From: Pseudomonadota bacterium
GTDB lineage: Bacteria > Pseudomonadota > Gammaproteobacteria > Enterobacterales > Enterobacteriaceae
Assembly (NCBI GenBank): GCA_018261615.1
Contig: JAGTSE010000024.1
Coordinates: 1-64,000, forward strand
Direction: 5' to 3'
DNA length: 64,000 bases
Part shown: positions 7,980 to 19,571 of the stretch, piece after piece
Layout of the letters: each line of letters opens with the position of its first letter
How positions within the stretch are numbered: position 1 is the stretch's first letter
Notes under the pieces: model-generated
Told to the model about the DNA's origin: nothing
Database searches by the model: none
Seen by the model: only the letters and a program-made list of their open reading frames with translations
Program-made: the position numbers and the translations under genes

Positions 7980-8861
7980 TTATTTTTTACGACCGGTGAT
8001 ACGGCACCACTCCTCTTTCTCGACCACAGGATCGAGCGTGAAGAGTTCGGCGTAGGCCTCGCAGACGCTCTCTGCCTGGCTGGCGAGGATACCGGAAAGC
8101 CCCAGCAGGCCACCCTCAACGGGTAGTACGCTGATTAAGGGTGCCAGTTCCCGCAGAGGCCCTGCCAGGATGTTAGCGACCACCACATCGGCTCTCATAG
8201 CTTCAGGCTGTGCCTCTGGCAGATACAACTCCAGACGGTCGGAAACGCCGTTACGTTCGGCATTGTCGCGGCTTGCCTGGATCGCCTGCGGATCGATATC
8301 AATACCGATCGCCTTTGCAGCGCCCAGTTTCAGCGCCGCAATCGCCAGGATCCCCGAGCCGCAGCCAAAGTCGATCACCGTCTTGTCGATCAGATCGAGG
8401 CTGTCCAGCCATTGCAGGCACAGCGCTGTCGTTGGATGAGTGCCAGTGCCGAAAGCCAGGCCTGGATCGAGCATCACGTTGACCGCGTTTTCATCCGGCA
8501 CATCGCGCCAGCTTGGGCAGATCCATAACCGCTCGCCAAAGCGCATCGGGTGGAAGTTATCCATCCATTCGCGCTCCCAGTCTTTATCTTCCAGTTGCTC
8601 GATTTTATGGGTGAAGCCTTCGCCCAGCAGTGGGTGCAGCGCAAGCTGGGCAACTACATCGGCCATCTCTGTTTCGGCGTCAAACAGGCCGATAACGTCA
8701 GTATCGCCCCACAAGCGAGTTTCGCCTGGCAATGGTTCAAACACGGGTGTGTCGTGCGTATCCTGGAACGTAATGGATACCGCACCCGCTTCCATCAAAG
8801 CATCGCTCAGATCTTCAGCATTTGCGCCGGTGGTGTTCAGTTTAAGTTGGATCCATGGCAT
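7980..8861 (-). CDS. prmA: Ribosomal protein L11 methyltransferase
   Basis: A 293-residue SAM-dependent enzyme that trimethylates several amino groups of ribosomal protein L11. The N-terminal substrate domain is followed by a class-I methyltransferase fold with motif [15 protein letters not shown] near residue 164, acidic loop GIDIDPQA and post-motif NILAGPL. The length equals E. coli PrmA. It lies 11 nt after panF and is probably cotranscribed with it. Confidence 0.97.
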   Translation of the reverse strand: MPWIQLKLNTTGANAEDLSDALMEAGAVSITFQDTHDTPVFEPLPGETRLWGDTDVIGLFDAETEMADVVAQLALHPLLGEGFTHKIEQLEDKDWEREWMDNFHPMRFGERLWICPSWRDVPDENAVNVMLDPGLAFGTGTHPTTALCLQWLDSLDLIDKTVIDFGCGSGILAIAALKLGAAKAIGIDIDPQAIQASRDNAERNGVSDRLELYLPEAQPEAMRADVVVANILAGPLRELAPLISVLPVEGGLLGLSGILASQAESVCEAYAELFTLDPVVEKEEWCRITGRKK

Positions 8862-8872
8862 GTCGTAACTCT

Positions 8873-10324
8873 TTATTCATTAACAGAAATAGTTGGAGCC
8901 TGCGGCGTCGGTTGACCAAAACGGTTTCCGACGACGAAGGCCAGCAAACTTAACAGCAACGAGGGCACAATTGGATGAAAGCCCAGGTACTGAATATTAA
9001 ACGTGGCGAGAACGGCATACAGTACTCCGCCCGTGACCATGGCGCTCAATGCGCCAGCAGCATTCGCCCGCTCCCAGTACAACCCCAAAACCAGCGGCCA
9101 CAGGAATACCGCTTCCAGACCGCCAAACGCTAGCAGGTTTAACCAGATAATCATTTCCGGCGGGCGCCATGCCGCCAGCATCATCAGCACGCCGAGTACC
9201 AAGGTTGTCACGGTGGAGATCCGTTTTAAACGCGGTTCATGACGAATTTTAGTCGGCTGGGCGCTCAACCATAGATCTTTGATGATCGTGGCCGAAGCCT
9301 GCAATAAATGCGCATTGACGTTCGACATGATCGCCGCCATCGGCGCAGCAAGAAACAGCCCGGCAGCCCAGGGCGGTAAAACCTCGACCATTAATGTTGG
9401 GATCACCTGATCTGGTACCGAAAGATGCGGCAACACGGCGCGGCCAAGGGCGCCGGCGAGATGCATTCCCAGCATTAACAGCGCGATGACAATAGTGCCG
9501 ATAATAATACCGCGATGAACAGATTTGCTGTCTTTATAGGAAATACAGCGAACGGCGGTGTGCGGCAAGCCAATCACACCAAAACAGACCAGTACCCAGA
9601 ATGAGGTCATAAATGCAGGTGAAAGGATATCGTGGGCGCCTTGCGGGCTTACAAGTTGCGGATCGATCTGTTGCAGCGTCTCCACCGCACTGTGTAGCCC
9701 ACCAGCGGCATGGATCACGCCGATCAGCAGTACCAACGTGCCAATCAACATCACCATCCCCTGCATCGTATCGTTGAGTACGCTGGCACGAAAACCGCCG
9801 AATGCGGTGTACAGCGCAATGGTGATGCCAAAGATCAGCAGGCCAGATTCATACTTGATCCCGGCGGCAGTTTCCAGCAGACGCGCACCGCCGATGAATT
9901 GCACCGCAATGGCGCCGACAAAGGCAACCAGCAGGGTAAGGCTGGCGATCCACACAACCGCACGGTTCTGGTAGCGTGCCATCAGCATATCGTTCAGAGT
10001 AATCGCATTGTAACGACGCGCCAGGATGGCGAACTTTTTGCCGAGGATACCCAAAGAGAGCCAGATGGTTGGCACCTGGATCATCGCCAGCAACACCCAG
10101 CCGAGGCCAAATTTATAGGCCGCACCCGGTCCGCCGATAAATGAACTGGCGCTGACATAGGTTGCCGTCAGCGTCATTGCCAGCACAAAACCGCCCATCG
10201 AACGGCTGCCGAGGAAGTATTCACTCAGGAACGCGCCTTTGCTTCGCTGGTGCATAGCATAAAAGGAGAGACCGAATACTACGATCAGATAGATAACCAG
10301 TACGGCGATAATTTCACTCTGCAT
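8873..10324 (-). CDS. panF: Sodium/pantothenate symporter
   Basis: An inner-membrane transporter of the sodium:solute symporter family (483 residues, as in E. coli) that imports pantothenate for coenzyme A synthesis. There are about 12 or more hydrophobic helices, with family motifs such as [38 protein letters not shown] in altered form near residues 40-75. The start at 10324 (MQSEIIAV) is chosen over an upstream start that would add a cysteine-rich tail. It overlaps the end of yhdT by 11 nt, so the two are translationally coupled. Confidence 0.96.
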   Translation of the reverse strand: MQSEIIAVLVIYLIVVFGLSFYAMHQRSKGAFLSEYFLGSRSMGGFVLAMTLTATYVSASSFIGGPGAAYKFGLGWVLLAMIQVPTIWLSLGILGKKFAILARRYNAITLNDMLMARYQNRAVVWIASLTLLVAFVGAIAVQFIGGARLLETAAGIKYESGLLIFGITIALYTAFGGFRASVLNDTMQGMVMLIGTLVLLIGVIHAAGGLHSAVETLQQIDPQLVSPQGAHDILSPAFMTSFWVLVCFGVIGLPHTAVRCISYKDSKSVHRGIIIGTIVIALLMLGMHLAGALGRAVLPHLSVPDQVIPTLMVEVLPPWAAGLFLAAPMAAIMSNVNAHLLQASATIIKDLWLSAQPTKIRHEPRLKRISTVTTLVLGVLMMLAAWRPPEMIIWLNLLAFGGLEAVFLWPLVLGLYWERANAAGALSAMVTGGVLYAVLATFNIQYLGFHPIVPSLLLSLLAFVVGNRFGQPTPQAPTISVNE

Positions 10325-10556
10325 CGTTATCCTCCAGCGGAATATCACGGAAGATAAAGCGCACCATTGCCCAGCACAGCAGCACAAAGACCAGCGGCGT
10401 CAACAGACAGGACAACTCAAACCAGCGCGGCAGGCCGGTAAATCCCTGCTCCGTACCTGGTAGGTAAGCGCACACTAACCATGCAGCAAGATAAAGAAGG
10501 GTCAGCCACAGCGCCCAGCGGGCTTCTTTGTGGGCCTGAACAAAACGATTGTCCAT
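10314..10556 (-). CDS. yhdT: Small inner-membrane protein, DUF997
   Basis: An 80-residue protein with two hydrophobic segments (about residues 15-33 and 48-67) and an acidic C-terminus. It is always found directly upstream of panF and overlaps it by 11 nt. It belongs to the DUF997 family. A role in assembly or stability of PanF is plausible from the strict linkage but is only inference. Confidence 0.9.
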   Translation of the reverse strand: MDNRFVQAHKEARWALWLTLLYLAAWLVCAYLPGTEQGFTGLPRWFELSCLLTPLVFVLLCWAMVRFIFRDIPLEDNDAE

Positions 10557-10628
10557 TTTTTTCCCTTGTGGATGAAGAAAGCGGGGATTGTACCCTATGA
10601 AAAAGATGAGGGGAGAGAAAAAGAAAAA

Positions 10629-10647
10629 AGGCCGGAAAATCCGGCCT
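10629..10647 (-). terminator. Terminator after accC
   Basis: A 7-bp GC-rich stem (AGGCCGG 10629-10635 with CCGGCCT 10641-10647) with a 5-nt loop, followed on the minus strand by a long T-rich run. It lies 18 bp past the accC stop codon and ends the accBC transcript. Confidence 0.85.
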
Positions 10648-10664
10648 CTTGCGATGATTGCAGA

Positions 10665-11873
10665 TTATTTTTCCTGCAAGCCGAGTTTTTTCTCCAGGTA
10701 GTGGATGTTGGTGCCACCGTGCTGGAAATTCTCGTCGTTCATGATGCGGGTCTGCAACTCCACGTTGGTTTTGATACCGTCGATTATCAGCTCCTGCAAC
10801 GCATTCTTCATGCGCGCAATCGCCACATCGCGGCTCTCACCGTAACAGATCAGTTTGCCGATCATGGAATCGTAATACGGCGGCACGGTATAGCCGGCGT
10901 AAATGTGCGATTCCCAGCGAACGCCAAAACCACCCGGCGCGTGGAAGCGCGTGATTTTACCCGGGCTTGGCAGGAAGGTATTCGGATCTTCGGCGTTGAT
11001 ACGGCATTCCACCGCATGGCCTCTGACTACAACTTCGTCCTGCTTGATGGAGAGCGGCTGACCGGCTGCAATGCGCAGCTGCTCTTTGATCAGGTCAACA
11101 CCGGTGATCATCTCGGTAACCGGGTGCTCAACCTGAATACGGGTGTTCATTTCAATGAAGTAGAACTCGCCGTTTTCAAACAGAAACTCGAACGTACCCG
11201 CCCCGCGATAACCGATATCGACACAGGCTTTGGCGCAGCGTTCGCCGATATAGCGACGCAGTTCCGGAGTAATGCCCGGCGCTGGTGCTTCTTCGACCAC
11301 TTTCTGGTGACGGCGCTGCATGGAGCAGTCGCGCTCGGCCAGATAGATGGCGTTGCCCTGGCCGTCTGCCAGCACCTGGATCTCGATGTGGCGAGGATTT
11401 TCCAGGTATTTCTCCATGTACACCATGTCGTTGTTGAAAGCGGCTTTCGCTTCCGCACGGGTCATAGCGATGGACTGCGCCAGGTCGGCATCTTTGCGAA
11501 CAACGCGCATGCCGCGACCGCCGCCGCCGCCGGAGGCTTTGATAATTACCGGATAACCGATACGTTTAGCATGCGTGCGGTTAACGTCATTATCATCGCC
11601 GAGCGGGCCATCAGAACCCGGAACGGTCGGCACGCCGGCTTTCTTCATGGCGGTAATCGCGGACACTTTGTCGCCCATCAGGCGAATGGTGTCGGCTTTC
11701 GGGCCGATAAAGATAAAGCCGGAGCGTTCAACCTGCTCAGCAAAGTTGGCATTTTCTGAAAGGAAGCCGTAACCCGGGTGAATCGCCACGGCACCGGTGA
11801 TTTCGGCAGCAGAGATGATCGCCGGGATGTTCAGATAGCTTTTCACGGACGGGGCCGGACCGATACAAACCAA
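10665..11873 (-). pseudogene. accC: 5'-truncated biotin carboxylase subunit of acetyl-CoA carboxylase
   Basis: This encodes E. coli AccC residues 49-449 without gaps, from [10 protein letters not shown] to KLGLQEK. The ATP-grasp glycine loop (GGGGGRGM), catalytic region (HRRQMSC-like [10 protein letters not shown]) and [14 protein letters not shown] are intact. The first ~48 residues, which begin the biotin-carboxylase fold (normally MLDKIVIANRGEIA), are absent. The frame can open only at a TTG (11873) that sits inside the accB remnant and has no ribosome site. Biotin carboxylase is essential, so this copy should be non-functional. An assembly error is a serious alternative. Confidence 0.9.
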
Positions 11874-12118
11874 CGTACGATGTGGCCACTGATTTCTGCG
11901 GCAGCAGCAGGTGCTTCCGTAGCTGTTGCGGCTGGTACGACAGCGGCTGCCAGTGCAGGCTGAGCTACCGGTGCAGCATAAGCCTGCATCATCGGGTAGC
12001 CAACATTCGGCGCGCTGCGGCTGATGCGAACAGACTCTTCGCCTTCAGAAATTTCCAGTTCGGAGATGCCTGATTCTTCAACCAGCTCGATCAGTTTTTT
12101 AATCTTACGAATATCCAT
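11843..12118 (-). pseudogene. accB: 3'-truncated biotin carboxyl carrier protein
   Basis: Residues 1-82 are normal AccB: the N-terminal helix ([17 protein letters not shown]) and the Pro/Ala linker up to EISGHIVR. The reading frame then passes into accC sequence in the wrong frame and ends after nine foreign residues. The missing ~72 residues are the entire biotinyl domain, including the biotinylated lysine of the AMKM motif, so no carrier function is possible. The gene lies 22 bp after aroQ, as in E. coli. The start region, upstream spacing and codon use are ordinary, pointing to a single clean deletion with a junction at about 11871-11872. Confidence 0.93.
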
Positions 12119-12139
12119 GAGTGGGTTCCGTACTCTTGT

Positions 12140-12592
12140 TTAGTGTGTTTGTGACAGGCGTTTTACCGCTGTCTGTAAAGCGTATGTATAACCATCGGCG
12201 CCTAATCCGCAGATAACGCCGACAGCGATATCGGAGAGATAAGAGTGATGTCTGAATGGCTCGCGCGCATGGACATTACTCAGATGGATCTCGATAAACG
12301 GGATATCCACCGCCAGCAACGCATCACGAATCGCGACGCTGGTATGCGTAAAAGCGGCCGGATTGATCAGGATGAAGTCCGCAGTGTCTTTTGCCTGATG
12401 AATATGGTCGATCAACGCAAACTCGGCGTTCGACTGAAAATGCGTGAGTGTGACGTTTAGCGCTTCCGCTTCATTTGTTAAACGGGTAACAATCTCCTGC
12501 AGGGTGAGCGAACCGTAAGTTTTGGGTTCACGGGTTCCCAGCATATTCAGATTAGGGCCGTTCAAAAGCAAAATACGCAATTTGTCCGCCAT
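12140..12592 (-). CDS. aroQ: Type II 3-dehydroquinate dehydratase
   Basis: A 150-residue enzyme that removes water from 3-dehydroquinate in the shikimate pathway. Type II hallmarks are present: [17 protein letters not shown] with the catalytic tyrosine near residue 28, NPAAFTHTS, and [17 protein letters not shown] with the catalytic histidine. E. coli K-12 relies on the unrelated AroD. In many other enterics an aroQ lies directly upstream of accB, as here. Confidence 0.96.
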   Translation of the reverse strand: MADKLRILLLNGPNLNMLGTREPKTYGSLTLQEIVTRLTNEAEALNVTLTHFQSNAEFALIDHIHQAKDTADFILINPAAFTHTSVAIRDALLAVDIPFIEIHLSNVHAREPFRHHSYLSDIAVGVICGLGADGYTYALQTAVKRLSQTH

Positions 12593-12826
12593 TGTGCTGC
12601 TATCTCCTGCAATTTTCCGGTAAAAAACAAAATATACCTTCGTTGCGTGGTTGTCACGTTGTTAAAGTCCGAAAACCCTGCCGTGAAAACCAAAGTCGCA
12701 CATTATAACGATTTCGTAGCATTTGGCAGCAAAATACTGGTCTTATCAGGGAAGATTATTCACCACCTGGCTGATATATGGACGCCAAGGATAATAGATT
12801 TGCGGGAAACTGCACTGATTGTTGCA
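12593..12826. promoter_or_regulatory. Intergenic region upstream of aroQ-accBC
   Basis: About 230 bp without a convincing gene between aroQ and the end of msrQ (both minus strand). It should hold the main promoter for aroQ-accB-accC, which is known to lie far upstream of accB. I do not place the -10/-35 boxes with confidence. Confidence 0.4.
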
Positions 12827-13426
12827 TTAACGCCACCATTGGCGGAACTTCTTGTAACGCCATGCTAAAAGCACGATCGCGGCAGCGGCGTACAGGAGCG
12901 GTTGCGGAGAGAGAATCTTTACGGACCAGAGATAGTGAATTGGGGTAAGGATCGCCACCAGATAGACGAAGTTATGTAATTGTTGCCAGCGCTTGCCCAT
13001 TTTGCGCTGTGCCCACTGCGTTGATGTGGCCGCCAGCGCCAGCAAAATCAGCCAGCTTACGGCTCCCAGCGTTAAATAAGGACGTGTAGCCAGCTCCTGA
13101 CCGAGAAGCGTCAGATTATTGATGCCGAGCTCCAGCAGCGTATAGCTGGTCAGATGAAGGGTCGCCCAGGCAAAACACCACAGCCCGAGCAGTCGCCGTG
13201 TGCGAATTAATAAAGGTTGTTTCGCATAACGCGCCAGCGGTGTTACCAACAGCGTCGCCAGCAGGAATTTCAGCGCCATTCTGCCGGTAAAATGCTGAAT
13301 ATCTTTGGCCGGATCGGCACTGAAGTAGCCCTGATTTGCCGCCCAGAACAGCCAGAGAAAAGGCAGTAGTCCCGCCAGATGTAACGCGACTTTAAGCCAG
13401 GTAACCTGTTTTGCCGTTAAACGCAC
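12827..13426 (-). CDS. msrQ: Haem-binding membrane subunit of methionine sulfoxide reductase
   Basis: A 199-residue integral membrane protein (formerly YedZ) with about six hydrophobic helices and conserved haem-ligand histidines (for example TLHLTSYT and LHNFVYL). It passes electrons from the respiratory chain to periplasmic MsrP. It begins immediately after the msrP stop codon, so the pair is an operon. The stop lies about 230 bp upstream of aroQ. Confidence 0.95.
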   Translation of the reverse strand: MRLTAKQVTWLKVALHLAGLLPFLWLFWAANQGYFSADPAKDIQHFTGRMALKFLLATLLVTPLARYAKQPLLIRTRRLLGLWCFAWATLHLTSYTLLELGINNLTLLGQELATRPYLTLGAVSWLILLALAATSTQWAQRKMGKRWQQLHNFVYLVAILTPIHYLWSVKILSPQPLLYAAAAIVLLAWRYKKFRQWWR

Positions 13427-14425
13427 TCAAAAATTCTCCCGTAGATCCAATCCGTGATAAAGCGAAGCCACTTCCTCAGCGTAGCCGTTAAACAGTAATG
13501 TTGGCTGGCGTTTTACATCCAGCGCGCCGCCGGAACCAATAAAGCGCTCCGTTGCCTGCGACCAGCGCGGGTGATCCACATGTGGATTCACGTTAGCGTA
13601 AAAACCATATTCGTCCGGCGCGGCAAGGTTCCAGGTGGTGGGGGGCCGTTTACTGGTGAGCTTAATGCTGACGATTGATTTAATGCCTTTAAAACCGTAC
13701 TTCCACGGTACGGTCAGCCGAATCGGCGCGCCATTTTGCGGCGGTAGCGCTTTGCCGTAAACACCCACTGTCAGCAGCGTTAAAGGATGCATTGCTTCAT
13801 CTATACGTAGGGCTTCGACATAGGGGTATTTCAACCCGCCGCCGATAAACCGATCTTTTTGCCCCGGCATCTCCTCCGGCGCGTAACGTGTTTCGAAAGC
13901 GACATACTTTGCGTTGCCGGTGGGTTCGACCTGCGCCAACAGCTTATACAGCGGGAAACCAATCCACGGCACGACCATCGACCACGCCTCGACACAACGC
14001 ATGCGATAAATGCGTTCCTCCAGCGGGAAGCGCGACGTCAGCGCCGCGTGATCGAGGGTTAACGGTTTCGCTACTTCACCATCAATGGTTAGTGTCCAGG
14101 GATCGGTTTTCATTCCCCCGGCATTAGCTGCGGGATCGGCTTTATCCAGGCCGAATTCATAAAAGTTATTGTAGCCAGTGACCTTATCTTCCGGTGTTAA
14201 TGCAAGTTTGGCTTGCCACTGTGCCGGCTGGCTGAAGTCGAGGGGTTTTCCTGCAGGCGCTTTCGGACGGTCATGGCCTTTAAACCAATCCAGCAGATCC
14301 GCCTGCGCCATCGGCGACAAACTTAGCGTTGTCGCGCCAATACCCAGCATTTTTAGCACCTGACGGCGCTGTAACATAAATACGGATTCAGCAGTTACGT
14401 CGGCTTCAGTCAGTTTTTTCTTCAT
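13427..14425 (-). CDS. msrP: Periplasmic protein-methionine-sulfoxide reductase, molybdenum subunit
   Basis: A 332-residue molybdopterin enzyme (formerly YedY) that repairs oxidised methionine in envelope proteins. It carries a twin-arginine signal (RRQVLK, Arg20-Arg21) and a hydrophobic core up to about residue 42. Cys144 (RMRCVEAW) ligates molybdenum, and the sulfite-oxidase fold follows. It is exported folded by Tat. In E. coli it is induced by reactive chlorine through HprRS; I see no clear operator here. In E. coli msrPQ maps elsewhere. Confidence 0.96.
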   Translation of the reverse strand: MKKKLTEADVTAESVFMLQRRQVLKMLGIGATTLSLSPMAQADLLDWFKGHDRPKAPAGKPLDFSQPAQWQAKLALTPEDKVTGYNNFYEFGLDKADPAANAGGMKTDPWTLTIDGEVAKPLTLDHAALTSRFPLEERIYRMRCVEAWSMVVPWIGFPLYKLLAQVEPTGNAKYVAFETRYAPEEMPGQKDRFIGGGLKYPYVEALRIDEAMHPLTLLTVGVYGKALPPQNGAPIRLTVPWKYGFKGIKSIVSIKLTSKRPPTTWNLAAPDEYGFYANVNPHVDHPRWSQATERFIGSGGALDVKRQPTLLFNGYAEEVASLYHGLDLRENF

Positions 14426-14542
14426 AGCATCCTCCGCGAATTTTTAATAAGCATGGTGTAAGCGATGCGATAGCGCGAGTGGGCGTGTGTTACCAAACAT
14501 TGGTGATCATTTGCCGAAAACAATCATCCCTATGATTGCTGA

Positions 14543-14570
14543 TTGGAAAAATATTTATGAGGACTATACT
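14543..14570 (+). promoter_or_regulatory. Probable sigma-70 promoter of csrD
   Basis: TTGGAA (14543-14548), a 16-bp spacer and TATACT (14565-14570) lie in the msrP/csrD divergent region. A start near 14577 would give a leader of about 140 nt before csrD. Confidence 0.5.
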
Positions 14571-14717
14571 CGCAGGGGTAAAAACGGCCTCGGATTTTTC
14601 TAACTTTACACCTGACTCTTCCATATCGCGGTTAGATTTGAAAGTTAGTGCTTACTTTTTAAGAAACTCTGGGTCGGTATCGTCCTTTTCTTTAAATACA
14701 ACGGAGTTAACACAGGG

Positions 14718-16661
14718 ATGCGATTAACGACGAAATTTTCCGCTTTTGTGACGCTGCTGACCGCGTTGGCGATTTTCGTCACGCTGATCGGCTGCTCGCT
14801 GAGCTTTTATAATGCCATACAAAACAAGGTTGCTAACCGTGTGGCAGCGGTCGCGGCGGTTGTTGATACCCGCCTGATTTCTACGCCTGTTAACCGGCTT
14901 TCGCCTCAGCTTGATGAGCTTATGGTGCCGCTGGATATCATTAACATTGAGATCAAGCAGGGGAAGAAAACCCTGCTCAGCTATGCGCACAACAGCAGCT
15001 ACCGTCCGGCAGGCAGTAGTTTGCAGACCCATGAACTGCACATTTCGGCGCTGAAAAACCCTGGCCTCACGATTTCGCTTATCTACCAGGATCCGATGGC
15101 CAACTACTTTCGTTCACTGGCCAATACGGCACCGCTGACTGTCGCTATCGGTTTTATGATCGTCATTATCTTTCTTGCTGTGCGCTGGCTGCATCGTCAG
15201 CTTTCCGGACAGGAACTGCTGGAAAGACGAGCGACGCGGATCCTCAATGGCGAGCGAGGCCCGCAGGTTCGTGGCAGCATCTACGAGTGGCCATCACGCA
15301 CCAGCAGCGCGCTGGATGTGCTGCTGACCGATATCCAGTTCGCCAGCGATCAGCGCAGCCGGATGGATACGCTGATCCGCTCTTATGCGGCGCAAGATAC
15401 GCGTACTGGCCTGAACAACCGTCTGTTTTTTGATAACCAACTGGCGACATTGCTGGAAGATCAGGAAAAAGTAGGTTCGCACGGGGTCGTAATGATGATC
15501 CGCCTGCCCGATTTTGATCTCATGCGCGAGAGTTGGGGGCTGAACACGGCGGCGGAAGAGTATTTTTTCACCCTCATCAACTTACTTTCTACTTTTATTA
15601 TGCGTTACCCTGGTGCGCTGTTGGCACGCTATCAACGCAGCGATTTTGCCGTGCTGTTGCCGCACCGAACATTAAAGGAAGCGGAAAGTATCGCCGGGCA
15701 GATCCTGAAGTCTGTCGATGGGCTGCCACATAATAAGGCACAAAACCGTGAAGATATTATGCACATTGGCGTTTGTGCATGGCGTAGCGGCCAGTCAACG
15801 GAACAAGTGATGGAGCATGCGGAAGCTGCGACGCGTAATGCGGTATTGCAGGGCGGTAACAGTTGGTCGGTTTATGATGACTCATTACCCGAGCAAGGGC
15901 GTGGCAATGTGCGCTGGCGGACGCTGATAGAACAGATGCTGAGCCGGGGTGGGCCTCGCGTTTATCAGAAACCCGCCGTCAATCGCGACGGGCTGGTGCA
16001 TCACCGTGAACTGATGTGTCGTATTTTCGATGGTGAACAGGAGGTGATCGCCGAAGAATATATGCCGATGGTGTTCCAGTTTGGCCTCTCCGAAGAGTAT
16101 GACCGCCAGCAGATCACCCGTCTTATTCCCTTCCTGGGGTTCTGGCCGGAAGAAAATCTGGCGATGCAGGTGACAGTTCAGTCTCTGGTACGCCCGCGTT
16201 TTCAGCGCTGGCTGCGCGACACATTAATGGAATGCGAAAAATCTCAACGTAAACGGATTATTTTTGAACTTGCTGAGGCTGATGTTTGTCAACACATCAG
16301 CCGATTACAGTCGGTGGTACGATTAATTAATGCTCTGGGCGCGCGCGTAGCGGTGGTGCAGGCGGGTCTGACGTTGGTGAGCACCAGTTGGATTAAAGTG
16401 TTGGATGTGGAGTTATTAAAGCTGCATACGGGACTGGTCAGGAACATTGAAAAGCGTACCGAAAATCAGTTGCTGGTTCAGAGTCTTGTGGAGGCGTGCA
16501 AAGGCACGCGGACACGCGTTTTCGCGACAGGCGTTCGCGCGCGGGCTGAATGGCAGACGCTGGTGGATCGGGGCGTTGTCGGGGGACAGGGCGATTTTTT
16601 CGCGTCTTCTCAACCGCTCGATACCAATGTGAAAAAATATTCGCAAAGATACTCGGTTTGA
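14718..16661 (+). CDS. csrD: CsrB/CsrC sRNA decay regulator
   Basis: A 647-residue inner-membrane protein that targets the sRNAs CsrB and CsrC for RNase E cleavage and so frees CsrA. Two membrane segments (about 9-31 and 135-155) frame a periplasmic region. A degenerate GGDEF domain (QRSDF in place of GGDEF) and a degenerate EAL domain (ELM in place of EAL) follow. Both are inactive for cyclic-di-GMP in E. coli, and the same substitutions are seen here. It lies upstream of mreB in the same direction. Confidence 0.96.
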   Translation: MRLTTKFSAFVTLLTALAIFVTLIGCSLSFYNAIQNKVANRVAAVAAVVDTRLISTPVNRLSPQLDELMVPLDIINIEIKQGKKTLLSYAHNSSYRPAGSSLQTHELHISALKNPGLTISLIYQDPMANYFRSLANTAPLTVAIGFMIVIIFLAVRWLHRQLSGQELLERRATRILNGERGPQVRGSIYEWPSRTSSALDVLLTDIQFASDQRSRMDTLIRSYAAQDTRTGLNNRLFFDNQLATLLEDQEKVGSHGVVMMIRLPDFDLMRESWGLNTAAEEYFFTLINLLSTFIMRYPGALLARYQRSDFAVLLPHRTLKEAESIAGQILKSVDGLPHNKAQNREDIMHIGVCAWRSGQSTEQVMEHAEAATRNAVLQGGNSWSVYDDSLPEQGRGNVRWRTLIEQMLSRGGPRVYQKPAVNRDGLVHHRELMCRIFDGEQEVIAEEYMPMVFQFGLSEEYDRQQITRLIPFLGFWPEENLAMQVTVQSLVRPRFQRWLRDTLMECEKSQRKRIIFELAEADVCQHISRLQSVVRLINALGARVAVVQAGLTLVSTSWIKVLDVELLKLHTGLVRNIEKRTENQLLVQSLVEACKGTRTRVFATGVRARAEWQTLVDRGVVGGQGDFFASSQPLDTNVKKYSQRYSV

Positions 16662-18012
<1,351 letters not shown>

Positions 18013-18076
18013 TCCGCGTCAGAACCGGAGTGATATCTTGCTCCGGTTTTGCCTGGCCTGAGAATACGCAAAGCCT

Positions 18077-19075
18077 ATGAAGCCAATTTTTAGCCGTGGC
18101 CCGTCGCTACAGATTCGCCTTTTTTTGGCGGTTTTGGTGGCGCTTGGAGTCATCATTGCCGACAGCCGCCTCGGTACGTTCAGCCAGATCAGAACGTACA
18201 TGGATACTGCCGTCAGTCCCTTCTATTTTATTTCCAACGGTCCCCGTGAATTGCTCGACAGCGTGTCGCAAACGCTGGCATCGCGCGACCAACTCGAGCT
18301 TGAAAACCGGGCGTTGCGTCAGGAACTGCTGCTGAAAAACAGCGAACTGCTGATGTTAGGGCAGTACAAACAGGAGAACGCGCGCCTGCGTGAACTGTTG
18401 GGATCGCCATTGCGTCAGGATGAGCAGAAGATGGTGACCCAGGTGATCTCGACGGTGAACGATCCGTACAGTGATCAGGTCGTCATCGATAAGGGTAGCG
18501 CGAACGGCGTTTACGAAGGCCAACCAGTGATCAGCGACAAAGGCGTCGTCGGTCAGGTAGTCGCCGTAGCGAAACTGACCAGCCGCGTGCTGCTGATTTG
18601 CGATGCGACGCATGCGCTGCCGATTCAGGTTCTGCGTAACGATATCCGCGTGATTGCCGCCGGCAATGGCTGTACCGATGATCTGCAACTGGAACACCTG
18701 CCCGCGAACACCGATATTCGCGTGGGCGATGTGCTGGTTACCTCCGGCCTTGGTGGTCGTTTCCCTGAAGGATACCCGGTTGCCGTTGTTTCATCGGTGA
18801 AACTGGATACGCAGCGTGCGTACACGGTGATTCAGGCGCGTCCGACAGCGGGCCTGCAACGTTTACGTTATCTGTTGCTGCTGTGGGGGGCGGATCGTAA
18901 CGGCACCAATCCACGGACGCCGGAAGATGTGCACCGCGTGGCGAATGAACGTCTGCTGCAAATGATGCCGCAGGTTCTGCCTTCGCCTGATGTGATGGGG
19001 CCACCTGCGCCGATGCCTGCTCCGGCAACCGGTATTACACAACCGCCACCGCAACTCTCTCCGGGAGGGCAATAG
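18077..19075 (+). CDS. mreC: Cell-shape protein MreC
   Basis: A 332-residue bitopic membrane protein that links MreB/MreD to PBP2 and RodA in the periplasm. It has one N-terminal membrane helix (about 12-32), a coiled coil (about 65-110; [22 protein letters not shown]) and two beta-barrel domains. The Pro-rich C-terminal tail is about 35 residues shorter than in E. coli K-12 (367 residues); the folded core is intact. Its TAG overlaps the mreD GTG start. Confidence 0.96.
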   Translation: MKPIFSRGPSLQIRLFLAVLVALGVIIADSRLGTFSQIRTYMDTAVSPFYFISNGPRELLDSVSQTLASRDQLELENRALRQELLLKNSELLMLGQYKQENARLRELLGSPLRQDEQKMVTQVISTVNDPYSDQVVIDKGSANGVYEGQPVISDKGVVGQVVAVAKLTSRVLLICDATHALPIQVLRNDIRVIAAGNGCTDDLQLEHLPANTDIRVGDVLVTSGLGGRFPEGYPVAVVSSVKLDTQRAYTVIQARPTAGLQRLRYLLLLWGADRNGTNPRTPEDVHRVANERLLQMMPQVLPSPDVMGPPAPMPAPATGITQPPPQLSPGGQ

Positions 19076-19563
19076 TGGCAAGTTACCGTAGCCAGGGGCG
19101 CTGGGTTATCTGGCTCTCGTTTTTCATTGCTCTGTTGCTTCAAATCATGCCCTGGCCGGACGACATTCTTGTTTACCGGCCAAACTGGGTGCTACTTATT
19201 CTGCTTTACTGGATTCTGGCGCTCCCGCACCGCGTAAATGTCGGTACGGGTTTCGCTATGGGTGCCATACTGGATCTGATTAGCGGATCCACTCTTGGCG
19301 TTCGTGCGTTGTCATTAAGCATTGTCGCCTATCTGGTTGCACTGAAATTTCAGTTATTCCGTAATCTGGCGCTCTGGCAACAGGCGCTGGTGGTAATGTT
19401 GTTGTCGTTGGCGACCGAAGTGATTGTTTTCTGGGCTGAGTTCCTGGTAATTAACGTTTCGTTCAAGCCCGACATTTTCTGGAGCAGCCTCGTAAATGGT
19501 GTGCTCTGGCCGTGGCTCTTCCTGTTAATGCGTAAGATCCGCCAGCAGTTTGCGGTGCAATAA
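19075..19563 (+). CDS. mreD: Cell-shape membrane protein MreD
   Basis: A 162-residue integral membrane protein with five to six hydrophobic helices, the third component of the Mre complex. It starts at a GTG whose first base is the last base of the mreC stop codon (TAGTG), a tight translational coupling that also occurs in E. coli. Length equals E. coli MreD. Confidence 0.95.
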   Translation: MASYRSQGRWVIWLSFFIALLLQIMPWPDDILVYRPNWVLLILLYWILALPHRVNVGTGFAMGAILDLISGSTLGVRALSLSIVAYLVALKFQLFRNLALWQQALVVMLLSLATEVIVFWAEFLVINVSFKPDIFWSSLVNGVLWPWLFLLMRKIRQQFAVQ

Positions 19564-19571
19564 AGGTTGTT

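Noticed and set aside
10530..11759. 409-codon open frame on the plus strand
   Set aside because: It is the reverse-strand shadow of accC, whose codon use leaves the opposite frame open; no recognisable product.
11843..12118. Natural AccB-AccC fusion protein
   Set aside because: The two remnants are in different frames at the junction and the biotinyl domain is missing, so no fused product is made.
12647..12868. 73-codon frame in the aroQ-msrQ gap
   Set aside because: No ribosome site or recognisable domain, and it runs into the end of msrQ on the other strand.
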